Below are positions 8,883 through 20,461 of a stretch of DNA of 64,000 nt, one piece after another. The DNA comes from Trinickia mobilis. GTDB taxonomy: Bacteria; Pseudomonadota; Gammaproteobacteria; Burkholderiales; Burkholderiaceae. Positions within the stretch are counted from its first letter, which is position 1. Every line of letters begins with the position of its first letter. The stretch is from NCBI RefSeq assembly GCF_017315705.1, contig NZ_JAFLRF010000007.1:2178-66177 (forward strand), in the 5' to 3' direction. A program made the translations under genes and the position numbers. The notes under the pieces are model-generated. The model saw only the letters and a program-made list of their open reading frames with translations. It was not told the origin of the DNA and did not search any database.

Positions 8883-8886
8883 GTGA

Positions 8887-8902
8887 CTGTATTTTTATAC
8901 AG
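8887..8902 (-). promoter_or_regulatory. SOS (LexA) box 2 of lexA
   Basis: CTGTATTTTTATACAG is a near-consensus CTG-N10-CAG LexA operator with an AT-rich centre. Its centre is exactly 20 bp from that of box 1, a tandem arrangement much like that of E. coli lexA. Confidence 0.92.
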
Positions 8903-9138
8903 TATTCGTCACATTTCAAGCGTTACTTTAAGTGTCGCCATCCGGGCCAGCCGCGATGCTTGATCGAGGTCATTCGTAACGCCGGAGCAGCCTAACGGGG
9001 CGCATAGCGCCGGTTCCGCCTGTCGTTATCCACTTTTTGTCATTAAAAAATGAAGATTTATTATTTTTGAGTATGTAGGCCCTTCGCTAGACTGGCCCGA
9101 CGCAATCAGCATCAGTCTGGGAAACGGAGAACAAACGA

Positions 9139-10194
9139 ATGGCCGAAAGCATGACGGGGCAGGCGGGCAAGGCTCGTCGATGGGTCGCGACGCTGGCATT
9201 GGGCGCGCTGTCGACGGTGGCCGGGGTATTGGCGTTTGCCGCGAGCACGCCCGCGCATGCGGATACGACGCTCTTGAATGTGTCGTACGACCCGACGCGC
9301 GAGCTGTACCAGGACATCAATCAGGCATTCGGCAAGGAGTGGAAAGCGAAGACCGGCGAATCGGCGACCTTCAAGCAGTCGCACGGCGGCTCGGGCGCGC
9401 AGGCGCGCTCGGTCCTCGACGGCTTGCAGGCCGATGTCGTGACGCTTGCGCTTGCCTATGACATCGACGCGCTCGCGAACAAAGGGCTCATCGACAAGAA
9501 CTGGCAGAAGCGCTTGCCCGATAACGCGTCGCCCTATACGTCGACGATCGTGTTCCTCGTGCGCAAGGGCAATCCGAAGCACATCAAGGATTGGGACGAC
9601 TTGGTGAAGCCGGGCGTGTCGATCGTCACGCCGAACCCGAAGACCTCGGGCGGCGCGCGCTGGAACTACCTCGCGGCCTGGGCGTACGCGGTGCACCAGC
9701 CGGGCGGCAACGCAGAGACGGCGAAGGCGTTCGTGACCAAGCTCTACAAGAACGCCGGCGTGCTCGATTCCGGCGCGCGTGGCGCGACGACGAGCTTCGT
9801 GCAGCGCGGTATCGGCGACGTGCTGATTGCGTGGGAAAACGAGGCGTTTCTCTCGCAGAAGGAGTTCGGCGCGGACAAGTTCGAGATCGTCGTGCCGTCG
9901 GTGAGCATCCTGGCCGAGCCGCCGGTGGCGGTGGTCGACAAAGTCGTCGACAAGCACGGCACCCGCAAGCTCGCCGAGGCCTATTTGAACTTCCTCTATA
10001 GCGACGAAGGGCAGGAGATCGCCGCGAAGAACTTCTACCGGCCGCGTTCCGGCAAGGTGCCGGCGGCGCTGACGGACAAGTTCCCGAAGCTGAAGCTGTA
10101 CACGGTCGACGACACGTTCGGCGGCTGGACGAACGCGCAGAAGACGCACTTCGCCGACGGCGGCGTGTTCGATTCGATCTATCAGCCGCAGTGA
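9139..10194 (+). CDS. sbp: Sulfate-binding protein of the sulfate ABC transporter
   Basis: The 351-residue periplasmic receptor that delivers sulfate (or thiosulfate) to the CysTWA transporter. It has a signal peptide of about 41 residues with a probable cleavage site after STPAHA. Mature-protein motifs [30 protein letters not shown] and [16 protein letters not shown] are those of the Sbp/CysP family. It heads the operon sbp-cysT-cysW-cysA-cysB. The upstream region at about 9040-9075 is strikingly AT-rich and probably holds the promoter and CysB site. Sbp and CysP cannot be told apart safely by eye. Confidence 0.93.
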   Translation: MAESMTGQAGKARRWVATLALGALSTVAGVLAFAASTPAHADTTLLNVSYDPTRELYQDINQAFGKEWKAKTGESATFKQSHGGSGAQARSVLDGLQADVVTLALAYDIDALANKGLIDKNWQKRLPDNASPYTSTIVFLVRKGNPKHIKDWDDLVKPGVSIVTPNPKTSGGARWNYLAAWAYAVHQPGGNAETAKAFVTKLYKNAGVLDSGARGATTSFVQRGIGDVLIAWENEAFLSQKEFGADKFEIVVPSVSILAEPPVAVVDKVVDKHGTRKLAEAYLNFLYSDEGQEIAAKNFYRPRSGKVPAALTDKFPKLKLYTVDDTFGGWTNAQKTHFADGGVFDSIYQPQ

Positions 10195-10243
10195 GACAGC
10201 AACACCGTCAGACCGCCGGCCCCGCCGGACATAACAACGACGA

Positions 10244-10282
10244 CGAGCGGCCATTGCGTCACGACGACGCGCCGGCCGCTCG
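10244..10282 (+). promoter_or_regulatory. Intra-operon hairpin between sbp and cysT
   Basis: CGAGCGGCC (10244-10252) and GGCCGCTCG (10274-10282) form a 9-bp GC-rich stem with a 21-nt loop, in the 130-bp gap after sbp. There is no T run, so it is more likely to protect the sbp transcript's 3' end or to reduce read-through than to terminate fully. Confidence 0.45.
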
Positions 10283-10324
10283 CGAACGGCTCCCTCCGGG
10301 GCCGCACCCAAGAAGAGCATCCGC

Positions 10325-11227
10325 ATGACGACGTTCACTTTCCGCAAGCCGAGCGCCTTGCCCGGCTTTGGCGTGACGCTCGGCATCACGGTGGCGTATC
10401 TGAGCCTCGTGGTGCTGATCCCGCTTGCCGCGACGTTCCTGAAGACGGCCACGCTCGAGTGGGGGCAGTTCGTGCGTGCGGTCGCGTCGCCGCGCGTGCT
10501 GGCGTCGTACCGTCTCACGTTTTCGGCGGCGCTCGGCGGCGCGCTCATCAACGCCGTGTTCGGCTTTCTCGTTGCGTGGGTGCTCGTGCGCTACCCGTTC
10601 CCGGGCAAGCGCATCGTCGATGCGGTTGTGGACTTGCCGTTCGCGCTGCCGACGTCGGTCGCGGGCATCTCGCTTGCCGCCGTCTATTCGGGCAATGGCT
10701 GGATCGGCCAATTCCTCGCGCCGCTCGGCATCAAGGTCGCGTTTACGCCGCTGGGCGTGCTGGTCGCGCTGACGTTTATCGGCCTGCCCTTCGTCGTGCG
10801 CACGGTGCAGCCCGTGCTCGAAGACTTCGAGCGCGAACAGGAAGAGGCCGCGGCGTGCCTCGGCGCGTCGCGCTGGCTCACGTTTCGCCGCATCGTGCTG
10901 CCCGCGGTGACGCCCGCGCTCTTGACCGGTTTCGCGCTCGCGTTTGCGCGCGCGCTCGGCGAGTATGGCTCGGTGATCTTCATCGCAGGCAACGTGCCGA
11001 TGAAATCGGAGATCACATCGCTCTTGATCATCACGAAGCTCGAACAGTACGACTATGCGGGCGCGACGGCGCTGGCCGTCGTGATGCTCGTCGTCTCGTT
11101 CGTGATGCTGCTGCTGATCAATACGCTGCAATGGTATTTGCAGCGGCGCACGAGCCGCGGGGCGAGCGGTGCAGCGGGTTCTGCTGCGGCTGTGCCTGCG
11201 CCGGCGATCGAAGGCGTCGTGCGATGA
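10325..11227 (+). CDS. cysT: Sulfate ABC transporter permease CysT
   Basis: A 300-residue inner-membrane permease (also called CysU), one of the two membrane subunits of the sulfate/thiosulfate importer. About six hydrophobic segments are visible. The cytoplasmic EAA loop, which contacts the ATPase, reads [41 protein letters not shown] is typical of CysT. The stop codon overlaps the cysW start as ATGA, implying translational coupling. The C-terminal 20 residues are Ala/Gly-rich and unconserved. Confidence 0.95.
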   Translation: MTTFTFRKPSALPGFGVTLGITVAYLSLVVLIPLAATFLKTATLEWGQFVRAVASPRVLASYRLTFSAALGGALINAVFGFLVAWVLVRYPFPGKRIVDAVVDLPFALPTSVAGISLAAVYSGNGWIGQFLAPLGIKVAFTPLGVLVALTFIGLPFVVRTVQPVLEDFEREQEEAAACLGASRWLTFRRIVLPAVTPALLTGFALAFARALGEYGSVIFIAGNVPMKSEITSLLIITKLEQYDYAGATALAVVMLVVSFVMLLLINTLQWYLQRRTSRGASGAAGSAAAVPAPAIEGVVR

Positions 11228-12123
11228 GCCACGATGCCGCCGTCCTCCAGCAAGCGCCGCGCGCACGCGCGGTACGCGAGCCGGACCCGGTCGCCGAGCC
11301 GCGCTTCGTGCGCTGGGCGCTGACCGGCATCGCGCTCGTATTCCTCACGCTCTTTCTCGCCGTGCCGCTCGCGGCCGTGTTTTATGAGGCGTTCAGGAAA
11401 GGCGTCGGCTACTACTTCGACTCGCTTGCCGATCCCGACGCCTGGTCCGCGATCAAGCTCACGCTGCTCGTCGCGGCCATTGCCGTGCCGCTGAATCTCG
11501 TCTTCGGTCTTGCCGCGTCATGGGCGATCGCGAAGTTCGAATTCAAGGGCAAGGCTTTGCTCACGACGCTGATCGATCTGCCGTTCTCGGTGTCGCCCGT
11601 GATCTCGGGGCTCATCTACGTGCTGATGTTCGGCGCGCAAGGCTGGTTCGGCCCGTGGCTCGCCGACCATGACGTGCAGATCATCTTCGCGGTGCCCGGC
11701 ATCGTGCTCGCGACGGTCTTCGTCACCTTCCCGTTCGTCGCGCGCGAGCTGATTCCGCTGATGCAGGCGCAGGGCAACGACGAGGAAGAGGCCGCGCACG
11801 TGCTCGGCGCATCGGGCTGGCAGATCTTCCGGCGCGTCACGCTGCCGAACGTCAAATGGGGCCTGCTCTACGGCGTGATTCTCTGCAATGCGCGCGCGAT
11901 GGGCGAGTTCGGGGCGGTGTCGGTGGTGTCCGGGCATATTCGAGGGCAGACCGACACGATGCCGCTGCACGTCGAGATTCTCTACAACGAGTACAACTTT
12001 TCGGCCGCGTTCGCGGTGGCGTCGCTGCTCGCGTTGCTCGCGCTCGTGACGCTCGGCCTGAAGCTCGCCGCGGAACGCGGGATGGCCGCGGCGCGGCCGG
12101 GCGCAACCCAGTCGGTCAAGTAA
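11224..12123 (+). CDS. cysW: Sulfate ABC transporter permease CysW
   Basis: The 299-residue partner permease of CysT. It has about six membrane segments and the EAA loop [22 protein letters not shown]. The signature [20 protein letters not shown] and [20 protein letters not shown] are characteristic of CysW. The ATG at 11224 overlaps the cysT stop by 4 bp. The open frame extends far upstream inside cysT, but that extension is a frame shadow with a clearly different, Arg-rich composition. Confidence 0.95.
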   Translation: MSHDAAVLQQAPRARAVREPDPVAEPRFVRWALTGIALVFLTLFLAVPLAAVFYEAFRKGVGYYFDSLADPDAWSAIKLTLLVAAIAVPLNLVFGLAASWAIAKFEFKGKALLTTLIDLPFSVSPVISGLIYVLMFGAQGWFGPWLADHDVQIIFAVPGIVLATVFVTFPFVARELIPLMQAQGNDEEEAAHVLGASGWQIFRRVTLPNVKWGLLYGVILCNARAMGEFGAVSVVSGHIRGQTDTMPLHVEILYNEYNFSAAFAVASLLALLALVTLGLKLAAERGMAAARPGATQSVK

Positions 12124-12138
12124 AGAGGCGTATCACGC

Positions 12139-13206
12139 ATGGGCATCACCGTTCGCAATCTGCACAAACGTTTCGGCGATTTCACCGCGCTCGATAACGT
12201 GTCACTCGACTTTCCCCCGGGCGAGCTCGTCGCGCTGCTCGGGCCGTCCGGCTGCGGCAAGACCACGCTGTTGCGCGTGATCGCCGGCCTCGAACACGCG
12301 GATGCCGGGCAGGTCGTGCTGCAAGGGCAGGACGTGGGCGGCGTCGGCGCACGCGAGCGGCAAGTGGGCTTCGTGTTCCAGCATTACGCGCTCTTCAGGC
12401 ACATGACGGTGTTCGAGAACGTCGCCTTCGGGCTGCGCGTGAAGCCGCGCAAGGAACGGCCGTCCGAGGCCGTGATTCGCGAGAAGGTGCACGAGCTGCT
12501 GAAGCTCGTGCAGCTCGACTGGCTCGCGCAGCGCTATCCGTCGGAACTGTCGGGCGGGCAGCGGCAGCGGATCGCACTCGCGCGCGCGCTCGCCGTCGAG
12601 CCGAAGGTGCTGCTGCTCGACGAGCCGTTCGGCGCGCTCGATGCGAAAGTCCGCAAGGAGTTGCGCAGCTGGCTGCGGCGGCTGCACGACGATCTGCACA
12701 TCTCGACGATCTTCGTGACGCACGATCAGGAAGAGGCGCTCGAAGTGGCCGACCGGATCGTCGTGCTGAATCATGGGCGCGTCGAGCAAGGCGGCCATCC
12801 GCAGGACGTCTACGACCATCCGCTGACATCCTTCGTCTACGAGTTCCTGGGTGCTGCGAACCGCTTGAGCGGCAGCGTCGAAGCCGGCGGCTTCGTCGCG
12901 GACGGCGCCGCGCAGCCGATCGCGGTCGCGGCAGGGTTCGCGGGGCCGGCGCTTGCGTACGTGCGGCCGCACGACTTGACGCTCTATCCGCGCGCAAATG
13001 CCGGCGAGAAGGCGCAAGAGGGCATCGTCGTCGACGTGCGGCGCGTCGTGACGTTGGGCGGCTCGGTGCGCGTCGAGCTCGAAGGACGCGGCGGCAACGT
13101 GCTCGAAGCCGAACTCGACCGCGACACGTGGCGCGAATTGCGGCTCGACGTCGGCGACGGCGTGACCGCGGTGCCGCGCTCGCTGCGTGTATTTCCCGCG
13201 CGCTGA
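12139..13206 (+). CDS. cysA: Sulfate/thiosulfate ABC transporter ATPase CysA
   Basis: The 355-residue ATP-binding subunit of the sulfate importer. Walker A is GPSGCGKTT (residues 35-43), the signature LSGGQ is at 137-141, and Walker B LLLDEP at 158-163. [14 protein letters not shown] holds the switch His. Residues after about 235 form the regulatory TOBE-like domain usual in CysA. It begins 15 bp after cysW and completes the SbpTWA transporter. Confidence 0.96.
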   Translation: MGITVRNLHKRFGDFTALDNVSLDFPPGELVALLGPSGCGKTTLLRVIAGLEHADAGQVVLQGQDVGGVGARERQVGFVFQHYALFRHMTVFENVAFGLRVKPRKERPSEAVIREKVHELLKLVQLDWLAQRYPSELSGGQRQRIALARALAVEPKVLLLDEPFGALDAKVRKELRSWLRRLHDDLHISTIFVTHDQEEALEVADRIVVLNHGRVEQGGHPQDVYDHPLTSFVYEFLGAANRLSGSVEAGGFVADGAAQPIAVAAGFAGPALAYVRPHDLTLYPRANAGEKAQEGIVVDVRRVVTLGGSVRVELEGRGGNVLEAELDRDTWRELRLDVGDGVTAVPRSLRVFPAR

Positions 13207-13274
13207 GCGGCAACGGCCCAGCACGCCCATATTCCAATAAACACGAAAACGAACACCTGTCCGGAGAAGCACCC

Positions 13275-14201
13275 ATGAACTTCCAGCAATTGCGCTTCGT
13301 ACGCGAAGCCGTGCGTCAGAACATGAATCTGACCGAAGTCGCCAATGTCCTTTACACGTCGCAATCGGGCGTGTCCAAGCAGATCAAGGATCTCGAGGAC
13401 GAACTCGGCGTCGATATCTTCATCCGCCGCGGCAAGCGGCTCACCGGCCTGACCGAGCCGGGCAAGGCGGTGCATCAGCTGATCGAGCGGATGCTGCTCG
13501 ATGCGGAGAACCTGCGCCGCGTCGCGCGCCAATTCGCGGACCAGGACAGCGGCCGCCTCGTCGTCGCGACGACGCACACGCAGGCGCGCTACGCGCTGCC
13601 GAAGGTGATCCGCCAGTTCACCGAGGTGTTCCCGAAGGTGCATCTCGCGCTGCGCCAGGGCAGCCCGCAGCAGATCGCGCAGATGATCATCAACGGCGAG
13701 GCCGATATCGGGATTTCGACCGAAGCGCTCGACCGCTTTCCCGACATCGTGACGTTCCCGTGCTACTCGTGGCACCACATCGTCGTCGTGCCGAAGCACC
13801 ATCCGCTCGTCGGCCGCGAGAACCTGACGCTCGAAGAGATCGCCGAGTATCCGATCGTCACCTACGACCAGGACTTCACGGGCCGCTCGCACGTCGACCA
13901 GGCGTTCGCGCAGGCGGGTGCGCTGCCGGACGTCGTGCTGACCGCGATCGATGCGGACGTCATCAAGACTTATGTCGAGCTGGGCATGGGGATCGGCGTG
14001 GTGGCCGCGATGGCGTTCGATCCGAAGCGCGATACGGAGCTTGCCGCGCTCGATACGCAGCATCTGTTCGAGGCGAGCACGACGCGCGTCGGGCTGCGCA
14101 GGGGGGCGTTCCTGCGCGCGTACGCTTACAAGCTGATCGAGATGTTCGCGCCGCATCTGAGCGAGGCGGAAATCGCCGGTCAGTTGAGGGAAGCGGCTTA
14201 A
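13275..14201 (+). CDS. cysB: CysB-type LysR regulator of sulfur assimilation
   Basis: A 308-residue LysR-family activator of cysteine biosynthesis and sulfate uptake genes. The N-terminal helix-turn-helix reads LTEVANVLYTSQSGVSKQIKDLE, as in CysB. The effector domain contains TTHTQARYALP and RQGSPQQIAQMIINGEADIGI, the sulfate or O/N-acetylserine pocket of CysB and Cbl. A ribosome binding site GGAG lies at 13263-13266. An in-frame extension upstream to 13128 overlaps cysA and is not used. The position at the end of the operon suggests it activates the operon that carries it. Confidence 0.95.
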   Translation: MNFQQLRFVREAVRQNMNLTEVANVLYTSQSGVSKQIKDLEDELGVDIFIRRGKRLTGLTEPGKAVHQLIERMLLDAENLRRVARQFADQDSGRLVVATTHTQARYALPKVIRQFTEVFPKVHLALRQGSPQQIAQMIINGEADIGISTEALDRFPDIVTFPCYSWHHIVVVPKHHPLVGRENLTLEEIAEYPIVTYDQDFTGRSHVDQAFAQAGALPDVVLTAIDADVIKTYVELGMGIGVVAAMAFDPKRDTELAALDTQHLFEASTTRVGLRRGAFLRAYAYKLIEMFAPHLSEAEIAGQLREAA

Positions 14202-14234
14202 ATCCCCGCTCAGGAGGGAGTCGACGCGTCTAAA

Positions 14235-15281
14235 ATGGCGCCCATGGCTACCTCGACCACTTCCATCTCCTCCTCCCCGCGCGCGCTGCCGCGCATCGCC
14301 GTGCTCGCGACCGGCGGCACGATCGCCGGCTCGGCGGCCGATTCCGCGCAGACGGCGGGCTATCAGGCCGGCGTCGTCGGCGTCGACAAGCTGCTCGCCG
14401 CGGTGCCCGGCCTCGCGAACGTCGCGCACATCGAGGCCGAGCAAGTCGCGAGCATCGACAGCAAGGACATGCCGCTCGCGCTGTGGGCGACGCTCGCCGG
14501 GCGCGTCGACGCCTTGCTCGCGAGCGGCGACGTCGACGGCGTCGTCATCACGCACGGCACCGATACGCTCGAAGAGACCGCGTACCTGCTGCATCTGACC
14601 GTCAAGAGCGCAAAACCCGTCGTGCTGACGGCTGCGATGCGGCCGTCGTCGGCGCTTTCGGCCGACGGTCCGCTGAACCTGCTCGGCGCCGTGACGGTGG
14701 CGGCGAGCCCGGCCGCGCGCGGGCAGGGCGTGCTCGTCGCGTTCAACAACCGGATTCACAGCGCGCGCGACATCGTCAAGACCAGCACTTATGCGGTCGA
14801 TGCGTTCCAGTCGCCGGAAATCGGCGCGCTCGGCTGGGTGCAGGATGGGCGTGTCGAGTTTCAGCGCGGCGTGGTGCGGCCCCATACTTCCGGCACGCCG
14901 TTTTCGGTCGGCTCGGTTGCGGTGGAATGGCCCGTCGTCGATATCGTCGCGAGCTATGCGGGTGCGTCGCGCGTGATGGTCGATGCGCTGGTGGCGGCGG
15001 GCGTGCGCGGCATCGTCGTCGCCGGCACGGGCAACGGTTCGATCCACGCGACGCTGCAAAGCGCGCTGGCCGAAGCGGTGAAGAAGGGTATTGCCGTGGT
15101 GCGTTCGTCGCGCGTGGGCTCGGGCCACGTCATGCGCAACGGCGCGGCGCCTGACGATGCGCTCGGCTTCGTGAGCGCCGGGACGTTGAATCCGTACAAG
15201 GCGCGCGTGTTGCTGATGCTTGCGCTGGCCTCGGGCAAGTCGGCGGCCGCCGAGCTGCAGCCGATCTTCGACCAATACTGA
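14235..15281 (+). CDS. L-asparaginase (type II-like)
   Basis: A 348-residue asparaginase/glutaminase-family enzyme that hydrolyses L-asparagine to aspartate and ammonia. The two catalytic Thr motifs are both present: ATGGTIAGSA near the N-terminus and VITHGTDTLEE near residue 110. VLTAAMRPSSALSADGPLNL is the substrate-site loop. There is no clear signal peptide; the first 20 residues are Ser/Thr-rich, so it may be cytoplasmic. The start at 14235 is 14 bp from AGGAGGGAG; ATG at 14244 is the alternative. It follows cysB by 33 bp and may be transcribed with it. A terminator follows 100 bp downstream. Confidence 0.92.
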   Translation: MAPMATSTTSISSSPRALPRIAVLATGGTIAGSAADSAQTAGYQAGVVGVDKLLAAVPGLANVAHIEAEQVASIDSKDMPLALWATLAGRVDALLASGDVDGVVITHGTDTLEETAYLLHLTVKSAKPVVLTAAMRPSSALSADGPLNLLGAVTVAASPAARGQGVLVAFNNRIHSARDIVKTSTYAVDAFQSPEIGALGWVQDGRVEFQRGVVRPHTSGTPFSVGSVAVEWPVVDIVASYAGASRVMVDALVAAGVRGIVVAGTGNGSIHATLQSALAEAVKKGIAVVRSSRVGSGHVMRNGAAPDDALGFVSAGTLNPYKARVLLMLALASGKSAAAELQPIFDQY

Positions 15282-15382
15282 TCCGATTGAAACGTAGCAA
15301 TCCGACAGCCGGACACCCGACGACGACGTCTGACCGACCAAGGCTTCCCCGGCGCCGCCGGGTGCCGCTGCGGACCCCACCT

Positions 15383-15410
15383 GCCGCTCTCAGCCCAGAG
15401 CGGCCGTTTT
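15383..15410 (+). terminator. Terminator of the asparaginase gene
   Basis: GCCGCTCT (15383-15390), loop CAGCCC, and AGAGCGGC (15397-15404) form an 8-bp stem followed by CGTTTT. It is 100 bp after the stop codon. Confidence 0.65.
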
Positions 15411-15529
15411 GCCTGTCCGGCGCGCGTGGCTCGATACCGCTCGAATCACGCGCGCCGGACGAGGCGCCCCACATTCCGGCGGCCACGCACGGGGCATGGC
15501 GCCGATGTATCTACCTCCCTTGCTGCCTG

Positions 15530-15549
15530 AGGCCGCGCTGACGCGGCCT
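15530..15549. repeat. Inverted repeat between convergent genes
   Basis: AGGCCGCG, loop CTGA, CGCGGCCT: a perfect 8-bp hairpin 20 bp beyond the end of glxR. There is no T run on either strand, so it is only a weak candidate terminator for the minus-strand operon. Confidence 0.35.
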
Positions 15550-15569
15550 TGGCATTCACTTTTGCCGTC

Positions 15570-16454
15570 TTAAGCGCTGGCGATTTCGAAGTTCGCCATG
15601 ATTTCGAGCGCGCGGATCAACGCCGAGTGATCCCAGGCCTTGCCGCCGTTCGCGGCGCAGACGCTGAAGAGCTGTTGCGCGCTCGCCGTGTGGGGCAGGG
15701 CGATGCCCAGCTTGCGTGCGCCGTCGAGCGCGAGGTTCAGGTCCTTCTGGTGCAGCTCGATGCGGAAGCCCGGGTTGAACGTGCGCTTCGTCATCCGTTC
15801 GCCATGCACTTCGAGAATGCGCGACGACGCGAAGCCGCCCATCAGCGCACGGCGCACGCGCTCGGGATCGGCGCCGGAACGCGACGCGAACAGGAGCGCC
15901 TCGGCCACCGCCTCGATGTTCAGCGCGACGATGATCTGGTTCGCGACCTTGGTCGTCTGGCCGGCACCGTTGTCGCCGACGAGCGTGATGTTCTTGCCCA
16001 TCAGATCGAAGAGCGGCCTCGCGCGCTCGAACGCCTTTTCGGGGCCGCCGACCATGATCGAGAGCGTCGCGTCGCGCGCACCGACTTCGCCGCCCGACAC
16101 CGGCGCGTCGAGGTAGTCGCAGCCGAGCGCGTTGATCTTCTTCGCGAACTCTTGCGTCTCGAGCGGCGAAATCGAGCTCATGTCGATCACGAGCTTGCCG
16201 GCCGAGAGGCCCTTCGCGACGCCGTCGTCGGCGAACAGCACGTTCGCGACGTCGGGCGTGTCCGGCACGATCGAGATGACGATGTCCACCGCTTGCGCGA
16301 CCGCCGTCGAGTTCGCGGCGACCGTCGTCTGTGAGCGCAGGTCGTCCGGCACCGGGTAGGCGCCGTTCACGAACAGCGTATGGCCGCCCTTGATGAGATT
16401 GCGCGCCATGTGCGCGCCCATGATGCCGAGGCCGATGAAACCGATCTTTGCCAT
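15570..16454 (-). CDS. glxR: 2-hydroxy-3-oxopropionate (tartronate semialdehyde) reductase
   Basis: A 294-residue NAD(P)H-dependent enzyme of the beta-hydroxyacid dehydrogenase family that reduces tartronate semialdehyde to D-glycerate. The Rossmann start is GFIGLGIMGAHMARNL. The substrate loop is DAPVSGGEVGARDATLSIM and the catalytic Lys region GQTTKVANQI. It is the last gene of gcl-hyi-glxR, and that context favours tartronate semialdehyde over 3-hydroxyisobutyrate as substrate. It begins 67 bp after hyi. Confidence 0.93.
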   Translation of the reverse strand: MAKIGFIGLGIMGAHMARNLIKGGHTLFVNGAYPVPDDLRSQTTVAANSTAVAQAVDIVISIVPDTPDVANVLFADDGVAKGLSAGKLVIDMSSISPLETQEFAKKINALGCDYLDAPVSGGEVGARDATLSIMVGGPEKAFERARPLFDLMGKNITLVGDNGAGQTTKVANQIIVALNIEAVAEALLFASRSGADPERVRRALMGGFASSRILEVHGERMTKRTFNPGFRIELHQKDLNLALDGARKLGIALPHTASAQQLFSVCAANGGKAWDHSALIRALEIMANFEIASA

Positions 16455-16521
16455 TTGGTTGTCTTCCGTATGTTTGATCTTGGAATGAATGCGCCGCGCA
16501 GCATGCGACGAGCGCCCCGAC

Positions 16522-17313
16522 TTACGCCGCTTTCTGTCCCGCGACGCGCTGCAGCCAGCCCAAGCCCTCGACGGTCGTCGTGCGCGGCTTGTACTCGCAG
16601 CCGATATAGCCTTCGTAGCCGAGCGAATCGAGCAGCGCGAACAGGAACGCGTAGTTGATTTCGCCCGTGCCCGGCTCGTTGCGGCCCGGGTTGTCGGCCA
16701 GCTGGATGTGCGCGATCGACGGCAGGTTCTTCTTGATGGTCGCGGCCAGCTCGCCTTCCATCCGCTGCATGTGATAGATGTCGTACTGCAGGAACAGATT
16801 GTCCGAGCCGACCGCGCGGATCACGTCGAGCCCTTCGCTCGAGCGGTTCAGCGCGAAGCCGGGAATGTCGTACGCGTTGCAGGGCTCGACGAGCAGCTTG
16901 ATGCCTTCCTTCTTCAGCTCGCCCGCGGCAAAGCGCAGGTTGTCGACGATCGTCGCGCGCGCACGGTCTTTGTCGACGCCGGCCGTCGGAATGCCGACGA
17001 GGCAGTTCAGCTGCGGCGCCTTCAGCGCTTTCGCGTACTGGATCGCGCGGCCGACGCCTTCCTGAAACTCGCCGACCCGGTCGGGCAGGCAAGCGATCCC
17101 GCGTTCACCCGCTTCCCAGTTGCCGGCGGGCAGGTTGTGCAGCACGAGGCGCAGCTTGTTCGCTTCGAGCCGCTCGGCGAGTTCCGCCGTCGAGAACGGA
17201 TACGGAAACAGGAATTCGACTGCATTGAAGCCCGCGTCGGCGGCCGCCTTGAAGCGGTCGAGGAACGGCACTTCGTTGAAGAGCATCGTCAGGTTGGCTG
17301 CAAATTTCGGCAT
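16522..17313 (-). CDS. hyi: Hydroxypyruvate isomerase
   Basis: A 263-residue TIM-barrel isomerase that interconverts hydroxypyruvate and tartronate semialdehyde. The N-terminus MPKFAANLTMLFNEVPFLDR and the motifs LVEPCNAYDIPGF, LQYDIYHMQRMEG and HIQLADNPGRNEPGTGEINY carry the conserved Glu, Asp and His ligands of this family. It sits 50 bp after gcl and 67 bp before glxR, the standard order of the glyoxylate-glycerate cluster. Confidence 0.95.
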   Translation of the reverse strand: MPKFAANLTMLFNEVPFLDRFKAAADAGFNAVEFLFPYPFSTAELAERLEANKLRLVLHNLPAGNWEAGERGIACLPDRVGEFQEGVGRAIQYAKALKAPQLNCLVGIPTAGVDKDRARATIVDNLRFAAGELKKEGIKLLVEPCNAYDIPGFALNRSSEGLDVIRAVGSDNLFLQYDIYHMQRMEGELAATIKKNLPSIAHIQLADNPGRNEPGTGEINYAFLFALLDSLGYEGYIGCEYKPRTTTVEGLGWLQRVAGQKAA

Positions 17314-17363
17314 GGCAATGTGTCTCGCTGGTCGGTCAGTGGTCGTTCAAAGTGCTAGTCGAA

Positions 17364-19139
<1,776 letters not shown>

Positions 19140-19223
19140 GGAATGTCTCCTGAATGTCAGCTAAAGGGTGTTGAGAAGCACTGTAAGGCCGCGTCCAAGG
19201 TTTGATAAGATCAGTCCGGGTCG

Positions 19224-19240
19224 CTTATTTCGAAACAAAA
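19224..19240. promoter_or_regulatory. Candidate LysR-type operator in the gcl/lysR gap
   Basis: CTTATTTCGAAACAAAA contains the perfect palindrome TTTCGAAA within an AT-rich patch of an otherwise GC-rich 208-bp divergent gap. Position and symmetry suit a binding site for the adjacent LysR regulator; the consensus is not known to me. Confidence 0.35.
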
Positions 19241-19347
19241 AGTATGGAATGTGCGGATGCCGAGTCAGCGTCGGCGCGGCGCGCTTTGCCATGTCCAGGC
19301 TGGCAGTCGTGCCTAAGCGGAAACCCTGATGGGTGGGAGACAACACG

Positions 19348-20259
19348 ATGGACCGCTTCAAGCAAATCGAAACTTTCGTGCGCGTCGCCGATGCCGGCAG
19401 CCTCGCGGCCGCGGCGCTGGAGGAGGGCGTCTCGCCGGTGATCCTCGGGCGGCGCATCGACGCGCTCGAAAAGCGGCTCGGCGTCAAGCTGATGTACCGC
19501 TCGACGCGGCGGCTCGTCGTCAGCGAAGAGGGCGCGTCGTTTCTCGAACGCTGCCGGGGGCTGCTCTCCGAATGGGAGCAGGCCGAGAACGAACTCGCGG
19601 CGGGACGGCGCTCGGTGGGCGGGCACCTGATCGTGTCGGCGCCGGCCGCCTACGGCCGCAAGCACGTCGCGCCGCTGGCCCCCGCGTTCCTGATGGACAA
19701 GCCCGACTTGCAGATGTCGTTCAATCTGACCGACCGCGTCGTCGATCTGGTGCGCGAAGGCTACGACCTGTCGATCCGGATCGGCGGCGCGGTCGATCCG
19801 AACTTCGTCGCGGTGAAGCTCGCCTCGAACCGGCGTGTGGTGTGCGGCACGCCCAGCTACTTCAAGAAGCACGGCAGGCCGACGTCACTCGAAGATCTGC
19901 CGAACCACAACTGCCTCGCCTTCAACCTGCAAGGCGGGCAGAACCGCGGCTGGTATTTCCGCCGCAACGGCAAGCTCGTGACGGTGCGCGTCGCCGGCAC
20001 GCTCGATTGCAACGACGGCGAGCTGTTGCACCGCTGGGCGTCGGAGGGGCTCGGGCTCGGCTGGCGCTCGACGTGGGAAATCAATCAGCAGCTCGCGCGC
20101 GGGGAGCTCGAAACCGTGCTCGACGAATATGCGCTGCCCGATTACGACATCCTCGCCGTCTATCCGCAGCAGCGCTATGTGCCCGCGAAAGTGCGCTACT
20201 TCATCGATTACCTGAAAGAGGCGTACGCGCGCCCGGGGTACTGGAGCGAGAACGAATAG
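19348..20259 (+). CDS. LysR-family transcriptional regulator divergent from gcl
   Basis: A 303-residue LysR regulator from MDRFKQIETFVRVADAGSLA; an ATG five codons upstream (19333) is also in frame. The helix-turn-helix is near residues 18-38 (AAAALEEGVSPVILGRRIDALE) and the C-terminal effector domain follows. The divergent position 208 bp from gcl points to control of the glyoxylate operon. The inducer is not evident. The sequence belongs to the CrgA-like branch, judging by RSTRRLVVSEEGASFLERC. Confidence 0.9.
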   Translation: MDRFKQIETFVRVADAGSLAAAALEEGVSPVILGRRIDALEKRLGVKLMYRSTRRLVVSEEGASFLERCRGLLSEWEQAENELAAGRRSVGGHLIVSAPAAYGRKHVAPLAPAFLMDKPDLQMSFNLTDRVVDLVREGYDLSIRIGGAVDPNFVAVKLASNRRVVCGTPSYFKKHGRPTSLEDLPNHNCLAFNLQGGQNRGWYFRRNGKLVTVRVAGTLDCNDGELLHRWASEGLGLGWRSTWEINQQLARGELETVLDEYALPDYDILAVYPQQRYVPAKVRYFIDYLKEAYARPGYWSENE

Positions 20260-20404
20260 GCGCGAGCCGCCGCAGGCGCGCAAGCGAGGCGCTCCTCAGC
20301 CGGCGACGATCGTCCCGTTCATCGTCTCGCGCCCCGAGCCGCCAAAGCACGCCGTGTTTCATTCCCGCTTTTTTTCGGCCGATTTCAGTTGATGCGGGGG
20401 CCGT

Positions 20405-20431
20405 GGGAATAAACTCGACTCGTCGTCGGTA
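20405..20431 (+). promoter_or_regulatory. Candidate ECF-type promoter of the sigma gene
   Basis: GGGAATAAA followed 10 bp later by CGTCGGTA, 31 bp upstream of the sigma gene start. A GGAA-type -35 box is usual for ECF sigma factors, which commonly activate their own genes. The -10 assignment is a guess. Confidence 0.3.
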
Positions 20432-20461
20432 TTCCATGCGTGAGCCTTTTGGGGACTAAGG

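Noticed and set aside
12984-15380. A 798-codon open frame opposite cysB and the asparaginase
   Set aside because: It spans two well-identified genes on the other strand and resembles no protein family.
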